The notes: generated by a model from the sequence alone, not told the origin. Positions 20,766-33,528 are shown, counted from the first letter of the stretch. The stretch is 64,000 nt of DNA from Sphaerulina vaccinii (GCA_022570795.1 JAKUDP010000001.1:1922001-1986000), one strand, 5' to 3'. Numbers and translations are program-made.

Positions 20766-21091
20766 TCACTTACCGCCCTCCTTCTTGCCAAAGTTCTTTG
20801 GATACTTACGGACGTGATCTGCCTGACCATTGTACGCACTGTAGGACTGGCCTCTATGTGAGAAGTCCGCAGTCCCAATCTTCTCGAAGTCGTCGTCCTC
20901 GCTGGATCCCCCTGATGACTGACTGCTGTTCAGAGGAACTTCTACGAATGGAGCCGCGGTATTGGCACCTATGTAGCCTCCATTGTACCTTCTTTGCTTC
21001 TGCTCGTATTCACCATGTACTCGTCTTTGCCTTTGCTTGAAGTCACCGTTGTCTCCTGAACACCACGCTTGGTTTTGTTTGGGGGATACTT
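20766..21091 (-). CDS. possible small spliced gene, C-terminal exon
   Basis: Low-confidence call. From about 21091 down to a TGA at 20766 one minus-strand frame reads GDNGDFKQRQRRVHGEYEQK, then RYNGGYIGANTAAPFVEVPL, and later GGSSEDDDFEKIGTADFSHR and YPKNFGKKEGGK. The composition (hydrophilic, Gly/Ser/Asp-rich) looks coding, but the frame has no ATG. Upstream, in another frame, an ATG at about 21187 opens MADPAKQNATEKHDNQHN, which could be the first exon, but no intron of normal length joins the two cleanly. Two strong donor-like sites (GTAAGT at about 20811 and 20770) suggest further splicing. I do not recognise the product. Confidence 0.3.
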
Positions 21092-21411
21092 CATTTCACA
21101 GGCGGTTCTGAAGACAGACATGGTGTTAGTCTTGTTGTGTTGGTTATCATGCTTTTCGGTAGCGTTCTGTTTAGCTGGATCGGCCATTGTTGAATTCGAA
21201 GCTCTGCGAAGTCCACGGGACATTTGGAAGTGTGAGTCTAATGCTCAGAACACAGGTCATTCGTGCAGCAAACACTGTCTTGAAGCAAGCGCCATCTAGA
21301 GGCTGCTTGAACATCGTGCTTACAGCCATGTCTCGGTGAAGAATGTTTTAGACGTAGCGAGCATGATGAGACACTTGTTGCGACTACTCAGTAGCTGCAG
21401 TTATTTGTTCT

Positions 21412-22036
21412 CTATAGCAGTAATTCGGACGACAGCTTGCTCGCGCGGTTAGCTGCAATTTCACACATAGCCTGGTGGACGTCGTGTGTCAGCCCTTGAT
21501 CATGAAACAAATGGCAGTCCAGGAACCCCATGCGTGTAGACACTCACCCTGATAGCCGCAAATCTTTCAGACTTCAGATCACTGTTTGCGATTCGTTGAC
21601 GCATATCGTCCATTACCAGCGATCGACTTCTTCCGTTGACGAAAACCATATATCGCAAACCAGGGTACTTTTTCTCGTACTCCTCATTGAGCGCAAGAAG
21701 TTGCGCAGTCTCATTTGCGGTACCCTGTAGCTGGGCCTGCTCGGCTTGAGACTGGGCACTCTCGACTTTCTTTGCTCCCAGACGAGGGTGCGAGCCAAGA
21801 ATGCTCTCAAGCCATTCCGTGTCTGAAGACGAAGCAGATTCTGCCAGATCGGTAAGTTGCACACCTACGGCCGAGATGAGGTCGGCGTAGCTCTCAAATT
21901 GCTTCTCGTGAAGAAGAGGCACGGAGAGCGTATGCAGTCGTGTGCTTGGCTCAAACAGCAAGTCCAGAATGGCTGCTCGATCTTGTGTGGGTAGTGTTGA
22001 GATGTTCGAAATCGGTGGTAGCTTGTTTGATGCCAT
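21412..22036 (-). CDS. OHCU decarboxylase (purine catabolism)
   Basis: 2-oxo-4-hydroxy-4-carboxy-5-ureidoimidazoline decarboxylase, third step from urate to S-allantoin. Exons 21548-22036 and 21412-21471, 182 aa. The 76-bp intron (GTGAGT to CACCAG) is needed: it replaces an unrelated tail with AMCEIAANRASKLSSELLL, which matches the usual end of the family. Core motifs are LLHEKQFESYADLI, SILGSHPRLGAKK (the active-site His region), LLALNEEYEKKYPGLRYMVFVNGRSRSLVMDDMRQRIAN. No obvious C-terminal PTS1, so the peroxisomal location seen in some orthologues is not shown. Its start lies about 260 bp from the AT block and the coding sequence shows no RIP damage. Confidence 0.92.
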
Positions 22037-22298
22037 TGTGGGTGGCGAGGCAGCTACTTCTGAAGTCTCGTTCTTGAGTGCCGCCCTCAAGTGGCGAATT
22101 TCTGGTGCTGTATCTTGCTGATGTTGATTGTTGATCGATCTCTGAAGAGAAAGACTCCATATTTGAAGAGCGGCAAGCTCCACCTGCACCTCAAAGATAC
22201 GGCCGGCTGCGAGGGGTCAGAATTGATATTCTACCTCCTTAACCATTAGTCGGTTCTTGCGTCGTCGAGGTAGACGATGTAGAGTCCGAGTTTAGGCC

Positions 22299-22311
22299 TT
22301 GAATACTTCGC
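22299..22311 (+). repeat. left 13-bp terminal inverted repeat of the block
   Basis: TTGAATACTTCGC, preceded by GGCC at 22295-22298. It is matched exactly by the inverted copy at 39730-39742. Because the flanking GGCC is palindromic with neighbours, the inverted match extends to 18 bp (AGGCCTTGAATACTTCGC at 22294-22311). Confidence 0.75.
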
Positions 22312-22313
22312 GC

Positions 22314-22371
22314 CGTCTTATTAATAAGACAACGCTAAGAGGCATAAGACAACTGTTTTTTCGATAAGACA
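22314..22371 (+). repeat. left subterminal ATAAGACA motifs
   Basis: Three copies of ATAAGACA at 22324, 22344 and 22364 and one CCGTCTTAT at 22313 lie just inside the left terminus, with 20-bp spacing. Three more copies lie at the right end in the same orientation (39645, 39654, 39669) with CCGTCTTAT at 39692. They keep CA dinucleotides that are missing from the rest of the block. Confidence 0.55.
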
Positions 22372-23259
22372 GATTAAATACTAGTAATTTAACGTATTCT
22401 TATCTTATTAATAATTAAAGTTCAATTATCGAAAAGATAGCTATCTTTTTAATAGTTTAGAAAAGATAACTATTTCTAACCTTAGTTGTCTTTTTAATCT
22501 AATCTTCGACCTTCTTATTACCTATATACTCTATATTCTCTTCTCTTTATAGTATAGTATAACTATTATATAATTAGTAATAATAGAGCTATTAGACTAA
22601 AAAAATATTACTATATTTATCTACTTAATAGTAGTTTTATAATATATATAGATAGTACTAGAAGAAGGTAATTATCTAAAATACTATCTAACTAGTAAGA
22701 TAAAAATACTTATAGTACTAGAACTAGGCTTTTAGTAGATAAGTATTATACTCTATAAACTACTAGAATACTACTATACTATAATATAGCTATACTAGCT
22801 AGTTTTTAAGAAGCTAGTAGATATACTAGTAAATTAATATAGCTTTAATTATAGCTATAAAGTAAGTACTATAGAATAGGTTATTATCTTTCTAGACTCT
22901 ATAATATATAAAATAACTAATAACTAATAACTACTTATAAATTATATATTAGTACTTTCTACTTACTATTTAGAGGGCTATAATAAAAGTTTCTAGGTAT
23001 TATAGTTTAGATAGACGAGTCTAAGCCTTATAGAAATACCTATATATAATTAGGCAAGTAGCTATATCTATATAGATATAGCTACTTTGCGCTATAGGCG
23101 CTTACTTAATTACTAGTAATCTAGTAATTCTAATTACCTAGATTACTATAATTAGAGTAATTAAAGGAAATCTCCTTTATATATATAGGTAATAAATATT
23201 ATAGTTATAGATAGTTATTATATATAACTTACTATTCTATCTTACTAATTAGAATATAA

Positions 23260-23434
23260 TATTATTTATAGCTAGTTATTAGAGGTACTAAGGGACCTAC
23301 CTCCTAGTTAGCAAAGTCGGAGAAAGGTACTAAAAGCTATCTATACTATTAAATAGTATATAAAAAGGTTACTAAAATACTTCTTACTTAGTTAGCTAGC
23401 TTAGATAGATATAATTTAGTATTATATTCTAATA
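23260..23434 (-). repeat. 3' LTR of the short Copia element
   Basis: 175 bp, direct copy of 25390-25564. Read on the minus strand it starts TATTAGAATATAATAC and ends AATA, consistent with TG...CA termini after RIP. Confidence 0.78.
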
Positions 23435-25389
23435 CTTTCTTTAATAGCAAGTTAGGTCTACCTAATCTACTTCTTCTTCCTAGTTATTATTCTAATTATA
23501 TATAACTAAAGCTAGAGCTTTAGTATCTATAAGCTTGCTTTTAGATACTAACTTAATAATTCTATAAGCTATATCTAGAAATAGGTAGTATATTATATAG
23601 TAACTATTCTACTTATATAGCTTATATTTTATTTCTTTTTCCGAAGCTCTACTATTTCCTTTTCTTTTCCTCTAAAATAATAATTCTTTTAATAATACTA
23701 CTTAGGCTATAAAGATAATAGATATACTACTTACTAGTATATTTACTTCTTTTTTCTAAAGAATTAAAAAAATACTTTTAGGTAATAGTAATAGCTATCT
23801 ATTAATAGTATCTCTAATAGTTAACTACTAGTCTAAAAGCTCTAATAAAAGTACTTATATCCTTGTTTTCTAAGTAAATACTCTAGCTATTTTAGATTAG
23901 GTAGCTTTAATTCTCTTTCTAAGTATCTAAAAGTATATCTATATAGTATCGATACTTATTTCCTCTATCTTCTAGAAACTAAAATACTACTTTATAAGTT
24001 TCCTTTCTATTACTTAGTTATTTATATATCTCTTCTTTAGCTTTTTTTAAATATTTTTTATAGTTTATAATTCTAAAACTAGCTTTTTATTATCTTCCCC
24101 TATATATAAGAATATCTACTAGATTGCCTTATACTATATCTTTAGAGTAATTAGTATACTCGTTTTAGTCTTAATAGTATAGAATAGGTCCTCTTCTCTT
24201 AGAAAGATCTCTATTTTTCTAAACTATTATTCTAAGTTATTTTTTATTAGTATAGAATATAGTCTTTTTACTAATCTATATAATTTGTTCTAGGTATCTA
24301 TTATAGTCTTATAGATAGGTATTTAGAATAGGAATAATTAACCTATTCTAGAGATAAAATAAATAAAAATAGAGAAGCTTTCTAGTTTATAAAAATACTA
24401 TAGAGATTTTTTTTCTCTAGAATTATTCTCTTACTTTTTTTAGATTAGATATTCTTTTAAAAATAGATCCTACTCTAGCTAGTAGTATATACTTACTAGT
24501 ATAAGAAAACTAAAAAAATATACTATAGTAGTATCTTTCTACTTAGAACTTTCTAGAGCTATTTCTTATAATAAAAATAGAATTATAATTCTTTTTAAAT
24601 ATAGAGTATTAAGCCTCTAAGAGTAGCTAGAAGATTAGTTAGTCTCTAAAATATTATCTCCTTTCTAATTATAGTATACTTAGTATAAACTAAGCTATTC
24701 TATTCTCTAAATTTATTTTTTAAAAGTTAGTAAATCTCCTAGTACTAGATTTAGGGGCTTATATCTAGAATAGAAGGTATAGTTTTTTAAGTATTATAAG
24801 CTAATAGTAGATTTAGTAGATTTTAGGTTGCTATAATACTCTCTTCGACCCTCTATTATAATATTCTCTTTTTCTTCTTCTAGTTTAAAGTAGCTCTTAT
24901 CTAGCTATTCTATTTTAATATCCTTTCTCTTCTATATTTCGGATTTAGCTATAGGCTAGGCTAGCTACAATTCTATATATAGCTATATTACTATTTTTAA
25001 TTCTTTAGCTAGAGTCTATAGAATTCTATACCTAGTTATAATCTAGAATTTATATTATAACTATAGAAAGAGTTTTGCTCTTTTTTTATATAGAAGTATA
25101 TTATTCTTTATCTCTAAGTATAGAGGGTATATCTATCCTCTATATATCTATCTTTACTCGTAGGCTCCTAGCGTAGTTACTACTACTACTATCTCTCTTT
25201 ATATAGCTATAGCTCGAGCTATTTACTTTACTCTTTTAGGCTCGGTATTCTTGGTAGTACTACTATTTCTACTATTATAGACTAAGAGCTATATATAGAT
25301 ACTTATAGGCGTCTTAGGTACTTTATAGCTACTTTTCTTCTATAATTAGATTATAGAGAATATAGTAGTACTAACCTAGGCTTATAACC

Positions 25390-25564
25390 TATTATTTATA
25401 GCTAGTTATTAGAGGCGCTAAAAGACCTTCCTCCTAGTTAGTAAAGTTAGAGAAAGGTACTAAAAGCTATCTATACTATCGAATAGTATATAAAGAGGTT
25501 GCTAAAATACCTCTTACTTAGTTAGCTAGCTTAGATAGATCTAATTTAGTATTATATTCTAATA
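25390..25564 (-). repeat. 5' LTR of the short Copia element
   Basis: 175 bp, next to the primer-binding site at 25375-25389 on the minus strand. Confidence 0.78.
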
Positions 25565-25917
25565 TATAAGAACTTTCTTTACTTACTCCTTTATAGATAT
25601 ATTAACAAGCTCTAACTAGATTAAGCTTAGCCTCTACTTAGTAAGATTATTAGGTTCTCTATAATCTAATAGTTTTATATACTTTTATAATATATCTATT
25701 ATAGGAAGCTCTAGGAAAACTTCTACTTCTAGTAAAGTAGGAACTATTCGATTTTTGCAAATCTAGGCAAATACTAAATAACTCGACTTTAAAAATTTTT
25801 AAGTTACTAAGCTAGACTTCTATTATAGAGACTATAACAAACTATCTACCTAGTTTAATTTACTAGCTTTATATTTTAGTTTAATAAAGTTAAGAATAAA
25901 AATAAGATACTATTTAC

Positions 25918-28402
25918 TATTAGAACCTACTTTATTATTATTAGAGTAATAGAGTATATTTTTTTATAGTAATATCTTCTAGCTTCTAAAAGTAGTAGAT
26001 CTAAATAGTATATATTAGATACTTTAAATAAATTAAGTATAAAGCTCCTATCTACCTACTAAAAAGTATTATCTATATACTTATAGCTTTATATCTTAGA
26101 GTTACTATTCTCTAATTACTTTAATTATTTTAATTTTAATTATTCTAATCTCCTTAGTATAAGTAGCTTTTTTGTAGGTCTTCTATCTACTTATATATTC
26201 TAAGCAAATAGTTATTATTACTCTATATTAGAACTATAATACTATTCTCTATCTAGCCTAGTTTTATTTTAAAGCTTACTTAGTAACTAAAGTTTCCTCT
26301 ATTATTATTCTATAATAATATTTTTTTCGACTTTCTTATTAACTACTTTCTTTTATTAATCTAGATATAAAAGTAAATCTACTTTTTATTATAAAAACTT
26401 TATTACTAATATCGAAATATCTAGTATTAAAATAGCTTTTTATATAAACTATTAGTTTATAAAACTTGCGCCTAGTAAAGCTTATTCTTAGTATATTATT
26501 AGTTCTTACTCCTTAAAATATTTAAAGTATATTAAGTATAATTATAGTTTCTATAATATTTCTCTAGCCTTTACCTAGTAGGAAAAACTCTATTCTATTT
26601 AGAAAAAGCTTTATTATACTATTAAGTCCTTAGAGAAGAAAGAGGTAGAGATTCTTTAATACCTTTTTTAAAACTAGTAGAAGCTATTTAAAAAATAAAT
26701 AAAAAAAATATATTTTAGAAAGTAGCTATATCTCGCCGAGTATTATACTAATAATACTACTACTAAAGCCCTCGAAAAGCTAGAAGTAGAGGAGCCTTTT
26801 TCTAATTCTTTTTTTTTCTTAGTATCTTCTAGTATAGAGATTCTAGAGTACCTATCTACTTTCTATAGTATCCTCGAGATACTTTTTTAAGATTAGAGTA
26901 CTTTTATAGGTATTCTACTAGATAATTCTTTAGAGGGTCTCTTTTCTTCTAACTTACTATAATAAAAGGCTATAGTATAGTAGTTCTCTAGGTTTTCTAC
27001 TAGATAGATTTCGAGATAATATTTTTATATTTCTAGTATATATTAACTAGAGTTATTATATTAAACTTTTAGTTAATCTTTTTTTTATAGTTTCTTATAT
27101 AGTAGCTTTCCTTACTATATATATAATAGATAAAGCTTTATATTTACTTTCTTCTTCTTTTAGTAGTATCTAATTCTATAGAATCTCTATATCTAGAGTT
27201 ATAGCTTCTAGCCTTAAAGCCCTCTCTTCTACTCTAGGTAGGTCTCTAGAATCTAGGCTATATAAACTAATTATACTTTAACTTCTAGAGTCTTTTATTA
27301 ATTTCCTTTACTACTTTAATTATTACTTCTAGTATAGTTAGGCTAGAGTTTCGGGATAGTTCGGCTTTAATATTATTCTTAAGCTCTAGGTAGAACTAGG
27401 AATAGAATATAGTATTATTCTATCTAAGGTTAGTAGAATATTCTTAGAACTCTAAAATATAGAAAGCTATAGAGGTAGTTTGTCTAAGTTGTTAGATATA
27501 CTAGTTAGTATATACTTTTTTATTAGGTATTCTATATAGATTATCGAGTTTTGTCTCAAACTTATTATAGTTATAGAAGATCTTTCTAGTTTCTATTTTT
27601 AGAGTTTTTTTCTTACTCTAGTTATAAAGCTAGTTTTTAAAGTATAGTCAAAATTCTTTAGTAGCTTTTTCTCTTAGGAAGAATATAGTATATAAGACCT
27701 TACTAGCCTCGCTATTAAACTAGTATAGGTTAAAGTAAAGGTATAGCTAAACCTATAGCTAAAACGCCTCTAACTTATTCTTAGTTCTATTAAATATCTC
27801 TAGTATAGATACTTTAGGTCCTCTAGTATACTCCTATATACTTATAGAGCTTATAGAAGGTATTAATTGTTTTCTACTTCCTATAATCGATATATTACTT
27901 ATATACTCTATAATACCTATTAATAGCTACTATTATAATAGGCTTTAAGTCGCGTTGCTTCTAGATATATATAAAGGGCCCTAGAGTAGTACTCAAAGTT
28001 ATTAGGACCTACTATAATATTATTAGAATAATAGAGTATATTCCTTTATAGTAATATCTCTTACTCTAAAAGTAGTAAATTCGAATAGTATATATTAGAT
28101 ACTTTAAATAAGTTAAGTACGAGGCTCCTATCTACTAGCTAGAAAGTATTATCTATATACTTATAGCCTTATATCTTAGAGTTACTATTTTCTAATTACT
28201 TTAATTACTTTAATTACTTTAATTACTTTAATTACTTTAATTACTTTAATTACTTTAATTACTTTAATTACTTTAATTACTTTAATTACTTTAATCTTAA
28301 TTACTCTAATTTCTTTAGTATAAGTAGCTTCTTTATAGGTCTTCTATCTACTTATATATTCTAAGCGAATAGTTATTATTACTCTATATTAGAACTATAA
28401 TA
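25918..28402 (-). mobile_element. short Gypsy-like LTR element with gag remnant
   Basis: Two long direct repeats, 25918-26241 (324 bp) and 28000-28402 (403 bp), enclose 1.76 kb. They match except for RIP-type transitions and a 9-bp tandem array expanded in the right copy. Between them, on the minus strand at about 27,345-27,575, a decayed frame reads NYNKFETKLDNLYRIPNKK, then QLRQTTSIAFYILEF, then FYLELKNNIKAELSRN with internal stops; this is the pattern of the Gypsy/retroviral-type gag domain of fungal Ty3-like elements. I found no target duplication at these limits, so the exact ends are uncertain. The interior is too short for a pol gene. Confidence 0.65.
28193..28291. repeat. 9-bp tandem array (TAATTACTT)11
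   Basis: Eleven perfect copies of TAATTACTT inside the right LTR of the short Gypsy-like element. The left LTR (around 26,113-26,150) has only one or two recognisable units, so the array grew after insertion or differs by slippage. Perfect units inside an otherwise heavily mutated block suggest a late expansion. Confidence 0.85.
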
Positions 28403-31400
28403 TCTTAGTTATTATAATTATAGCTACTTTAGAAGTTATTATAATTGCAACTATCTCGATTTCTCTAATTATAGTAATTATATATATCTCTAATAAAATA
28501 ATTACTATCTATCGAGCTACTAGAGTTGCTTAGATCTAGGCTATAAGCGCGTCTCTATCTATATCTATTATAATACTTAGTATAGTATAGAAGGTTATAA
28601 TAGTACTAGGAGTTATATCGACCTACTTTTTCTAAACTACTATTAGAGCTAGATAAATCTAGTAGAAGTATATTATACTATTATCTCTAATAGTTATATC
28701 TATCTATATATTTATATTAATTGCGTCTATTATACTACTTATAATACTATAGCTACTCTAGTAAGATAGAGTCGTAATAGCTTAGGTAATATTCTAAGCT
28801 CGAAGAATAAAGTACTAGTATAGCTAAGCCTACTTATACTAAATATTTATATATACTAGCCTCTAATAGGTTAGCTACTAGTACTAGGAGAGCTCCTAAT
28901 ATTATCGTAGCTAGTACTAGGCCTAGCTAAGCAAGTCCTTCTACTAGTATAGTAGGTAGCTAAGTATATAGAGTCTTTTATAGAATTAGTATATATAGTA
29001 GTAGCTATAGCTATTATAGAACTTACTATAGTCGATTATTCTAGTTATACTACTATACCTATATTTAAAGTATAAAAGCCTATTACTATACCTACTAGGC
29101 TTATATTATTTATATAATAGTAGTAATAGAGTCTATAGAAGTATATATCTAAGTTTAAAGTTATTCTACTAGTTATACTAGAGCTAGTATAACTAGCTAA
29201 GCTAGTATAATTCCTAGTAGAGCTAGAATTAGACTATATTTATTAATCTAGTTAGTAAAGCTAGAAATTTTCTAAGTAGCTACTAGAGTAGAAGTAGTAG
29301 CTAGCTAAGCTAGTATACTTCCTATAATAGATAGAACTAGTATAGCTTATATAGGTTCGGCCTTATTAGGAACCTTTTTAATATAAATATAGTTTGCTAG
29401 CTAGTTATATAGTAGTACTAGGTTCTAGTTTTCTAAATTATAAGAAGCCTACTATAGATATAGTTTCTTATTATTTAGGCTATATTAGCGCTAAATACTA
29501 TTTTAATTATATAGTATAATTAGAGTAATTAAGTAAAGTAGAGATAGGTACTTAGATATAACTACTAGTAAGCTTAAAAATTCTAATAGTATATAATAAT
29601 CTAAAACTACTAGTAAGCTTAAAAAATCTAATAGTATTAGTAATCTAAATCTAATTATAATATAGCCTCTTCTTAGAATACGACTAAGTCTAAAGCTCTA
29701 TTTAGAGCCGAGTCTAGATTAAATACTAGAGCTATGTCTAAGTTCTTAATTTCGTTAGCTATAATAAGTTCGGCTTTACTATCTATATCGAAATTAAGAG
29801 CTAGTAGATTAACTTTATTATCTATATTTAGTAAAGCTTAAAATTAGTCTAGCGAGTTAATAGCTTATAATTCGGTCTTATTATCGACTATATATACGTC
29901 TAGATTACTTAGGCTACTATCTAAGTATACTAGAGATCTAATATTAGGTAAGTTTTAAATATAAAGCTAGCTCTTATACTTGGACTAGTATATCTAGGTA
30001 TTACTATATAGTATTAGCTCTTATCTATTCTTACTAGAAATTATTAAAAGTATAGATACTATATCTCTATAGCTAGAAACTAGCTTCTAGAATATTAGCT
30101 AGAGTACTAGTATTAGTCTATAGAGTAGCTATAGAACTAGTCTATAGAATAGCTACTACTAGAGTTGCTTCTTACTTTTATTCTTAATCTTAAAACTATA
30201 TAGCGACTACGAGAATATCTCGGGCAGCTTATATAATCTTAGTCTAGTTAATAATCTAATTACCTAGAAAGCTAAGCTATAGTATTATACTATAAGCTAT
30301 ACTAGCTAGTAGGAGGTAGCTATCTAGATATTTATACTATATTATTAACTATATAATAAAAGAAAGTAAGTTTGTATATTATCTAAGTATAGTATATATT
30401 AGATAGAGTAGAAAAAACTTCTTTAGGCTAAAAGCTAAAGTAAGTATTACTTTATCTACTTCTACTAGTTCTAGATTATAGTCTACTAGAATACTTGTTT
30501 TAAATTAGTAGTATATTAGTATATAGTTAGAAGTTGTTCTCCTAGTTAGTATTATTAGTTAGATAAGTAGAGTAAGAAGTAAGAACTAAAAAAAGGTTAA
30601 AAGGTTCTACTAAAATATAAGTATATCTTTTTAATATAGGTATAATTTCTCTTTCTACTTAGTCTATTAATAAAGAAAAGCTAGGCTATTACTAACTAGG
30701 TCTAGTAGTATAGGAGAGTAATATAGTAGTCTATAGTATACTAAAATTAGTTATATTTTATACTTAGTAATTATACTAATATATATATAAGCCTCTCGAT
30801 AGGGCTATTAATTAGGTCCTACTCGCAGGTCTAGGCTAGCTCGGTAGTTTGCAAAAGTATTAAAATAGACTATTGACTTTAAGTCGGCTCTAGTTCTAGT
30901 TCTAATATTAAAAATTTAAATAGAGTTAGTATTTTATTATTAATAATTATTTACTTTCTATAAGCTACTATATATTATAGGTAGTATATAAAGTAAGTTA
31001 AAGTCGTAGATAATTAATATCTATCTACTAGCTACGTCTAGTCTAAAAATAGAACTAGGTCTACTAAGCCTAGCTATCTAGGTCTATTCTATATTTATAA
31101 TAGTAAAAGTAGCCTATTTTAGAATATACTAGCTTACTATAACTTCGAGAGCTATTATACCTATATCTTACCTAGATAGGAAGGCTCTATAAATAATAGT
31201 ATTATTTTAAAAAATATACTAAAAAAAGCTTATATATACTAAATAGTTACTTCTATCTAGTAGATAGTAGATATTTCTTAAAATATCTAGTATTTTCTTA
31301 TACTATATTAGAAGACTAGATACTATCTACGAGAGTAGTATACTTTAGAAGCAAAGTCTAAACTAAAAAAGAAGTTGTTTAATCTATAATATAGTTAGAT

Positions 31401-33295
31401 ATATAATTAGATTAAATATAACTTTAGTATTAATAAGAAGCGCTAGCCTTACCTCTATAATAGACCTAATAAGAGCTATACTACTATCTAGTAGTTTTGT
31501 TTTATATATATTCTTACTAACTTTTATAACTTTATTTTTTAAAAAGATTAATAAATTAAAAGTAAGAATTTCGAGTAGTAACTAAAGAATATAGATATTA
31601 GCTTTTTTAAAAATATAGTAGAGAATCTAGTAGTAGAGAAGAACTATAAATTTATAGTAATAAAAAGTAAGATAGTAGTATATTAAAATAAAATTATAAC
31701 TTAAATATAGTAGAATTATTATTAAAAATTAGATACAAATCGACTATATAAGAATAACTAAGTCTAAGTATTAAATTTAGGCCTTATATTATATACTAGG
31801 AGCTAAGACTATTTCTACTATAGTAAATAGTACCTAAATTTCTATTCTAAAATATATCTAAAGTTATATAAGCTCTAAATTAATATTATTACTACTTATA
31901 TATTCTACTAAAATATAAAGTAGAATATCTAAGCTTAGTATTAAAATAGTATACTATTAGCTATAGAGTATATAACTTACTAAGAATATTATTCTATCTA
32001 TAATATACTAGCTATTTAAATAGAGTATATTTTTAGCTTACTTTCTATCTAAGAAAATCTAGAATTAGTATAGTATTTATTATACAAGAGAGTATTATAT
32101 AAAAATCTATTTACTTACTTTACTTCTAGAGTCTAAATTCTAGCTACTTTTATATATTTAGTAATTAAAAAGACAAATACTCGAAATTTAGAATTTCTAT
32201 ATATTTTAATATATTAGAAGTATTTCGAAAAAGCTACTAGCTAGTAGAATTACTTAGATTTAACTACTCTATTATATAAAATTAAGATATAGACCTACTT
32301 TATATATTCTATAGAATATAAGTTTCTAAGTATATCTCTACCTTTGCTTATATCTAGAATATCTATAACCTTAATTATAATTCTAATATTATAAAAAATT
32401 CTAGTACTCTTAAAGTTTCTATAGTAATAGTAGTAATAGTAAGCTTCTAGTATATTAATATACTAGATAATCTACTAGAGTACTATAAGATATATTTATA
32501 CTAGCTATTATATAGATAGGTATCTACTAGAGTAGCTATTATTATAGCTATTATAGTTATAATTAATTATATACTTTAGTAGTAGTAGGCTATATTTCTT
32601 TCTTTTTACTCTCTTTCTCTATATTACTATTTTTTATAATTTTCTTCTATAGCTATTTTCTAAATAGATACTTTAGTATCTTTTCTAAATTATTATCTAG
32701 ATAACTAAGACCTCTTATAGTAATAGTAGAGCTATTACTAATAATATTCTATAGTACTATATACTTATTAAAGCTTAACTTTTTAATTCTTTTAAGGTTT
32801 ATAGACCTATAAATAGCTAACTCTAATACTATAGCTATAGGCTATTTCTCTACTATATATATAGTAGTAATACTAGTAATTAAATAGTTAATAGGCTTCT
32901 TAAGTCTATTAGTAGCTATAGCTATAGTATTTTTAGTATAAGAGTATAGTAGTAGAGTCTTAGTCTATTTCTTTTTTAAAAAAGTAGTAGAACTATTATT
33001 ATTTAATAGCTACTTACTACTACTTTATCTACTAGCTCGACTATAGCTTGCTTTATAAAAAAATAAACTTAGAACTACTAGTAAGAATAACTTTATACTT
33101 TATATTTCTCTATTATATACTAGACTATCTAGCTAGTTACTTTCTTTAAGTACTATTTTATTATTTTTAGTACTTTTAGCTTTATAATTAGCTACTATTT
33201 CTTTACTAAGCTACTAGCTATTCTTAGCTTTAGAACTAGTTACTAGTCTATTACTAAATAGTAGCTCTAGGTATATTAAAAAAAATAGTAGTTTA
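28403..33295. other. unassigned AT-rich relic between LTR elements
   Basis: 4.9 kb of the RIP block in which I could not delimit an element. Small direct repeats occur (an ACTAGTAAGCTTAAAAA stretch at about 29,563 and again at about 29,609) and an AGCTAGTATA-rich patch lies at 29,170-29,340. A plus-strand frame at about 31,600-32,400 has long stop-interrupted stretches that may derive from a transposase, but no domain is recognisable by eye. Confidence 0.5.
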
Positions 33296-33528
33296 TATTA
33301 GAAAGTATAGTCTAGTTAGACTATCTAAGAGACATCCTCTTAGGAATTAGATTATATAATAGTAGGTTATATAACTTATCTAATACTCTATATCTTAGAA
33401 GGATATATAACCTATATCTAACTAATATAATTAATATAGTTAGTTCCTATCTAATACTTCTACTTCTATTATATATTAAAACTCTTTCTATATATTATAG
33501 GTATATATATTATTATCCTAATTCGATA
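33296..33528 (+). repeat. 5' LTR of the 5.7-kb Copia element
   Basis: 233 bp, begins TATTAGAAAG and ends CGATA, the RIP-altered forms of TG...CA. About 94% identical to 38776-39008. Confidence 0.9.

Larger units (their letters stand above)
23260..25564 (-). mobile_element. gag-only Copia-type LTR element, 2.3 kb, RIP-degraded
   Basis: Bounded by two direct repeats of equal length (175 bp, 23260-23434 and 25390-25564) and flanked by the 5-bp target duplication TATAA (23255-23259 and 25565-25569). On the minus strand the 5' LTR (25390-25564) is followed at once by GGTTATAAGCCTAGG, the half-tRNA initiator-Met primer site also seen in the larger Copia element here. The internal part holds a decayed Copia gag on the minus strand (about 23,940-24,300) with IFLREEDLFYTIKTKTS and WKKLKKRYIN-like remnants. 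The 1.95-kb interior is too short for pol, so this looks like a non-autonomous gag-only element or an internal deletion derivative. Confidence 0.8.

Noticed and set aside
12496..22036. Secondary-metabolite cluster around the acyl-CoA ligase or secreted protein
   Set aside because: Neighbours are housekeeping genes (SmD3, GEP4, CHS7, GPI12; and for the ligase, kinesin and RPS29), with no PKS, NRPS or tailoring enzymes in the window.
29560..29650. Short repeated units as a possible CRISPR-like array
   Set aside because: Only two imperfect copies within RIP-degraded eukaryotic DNA; no array structure.
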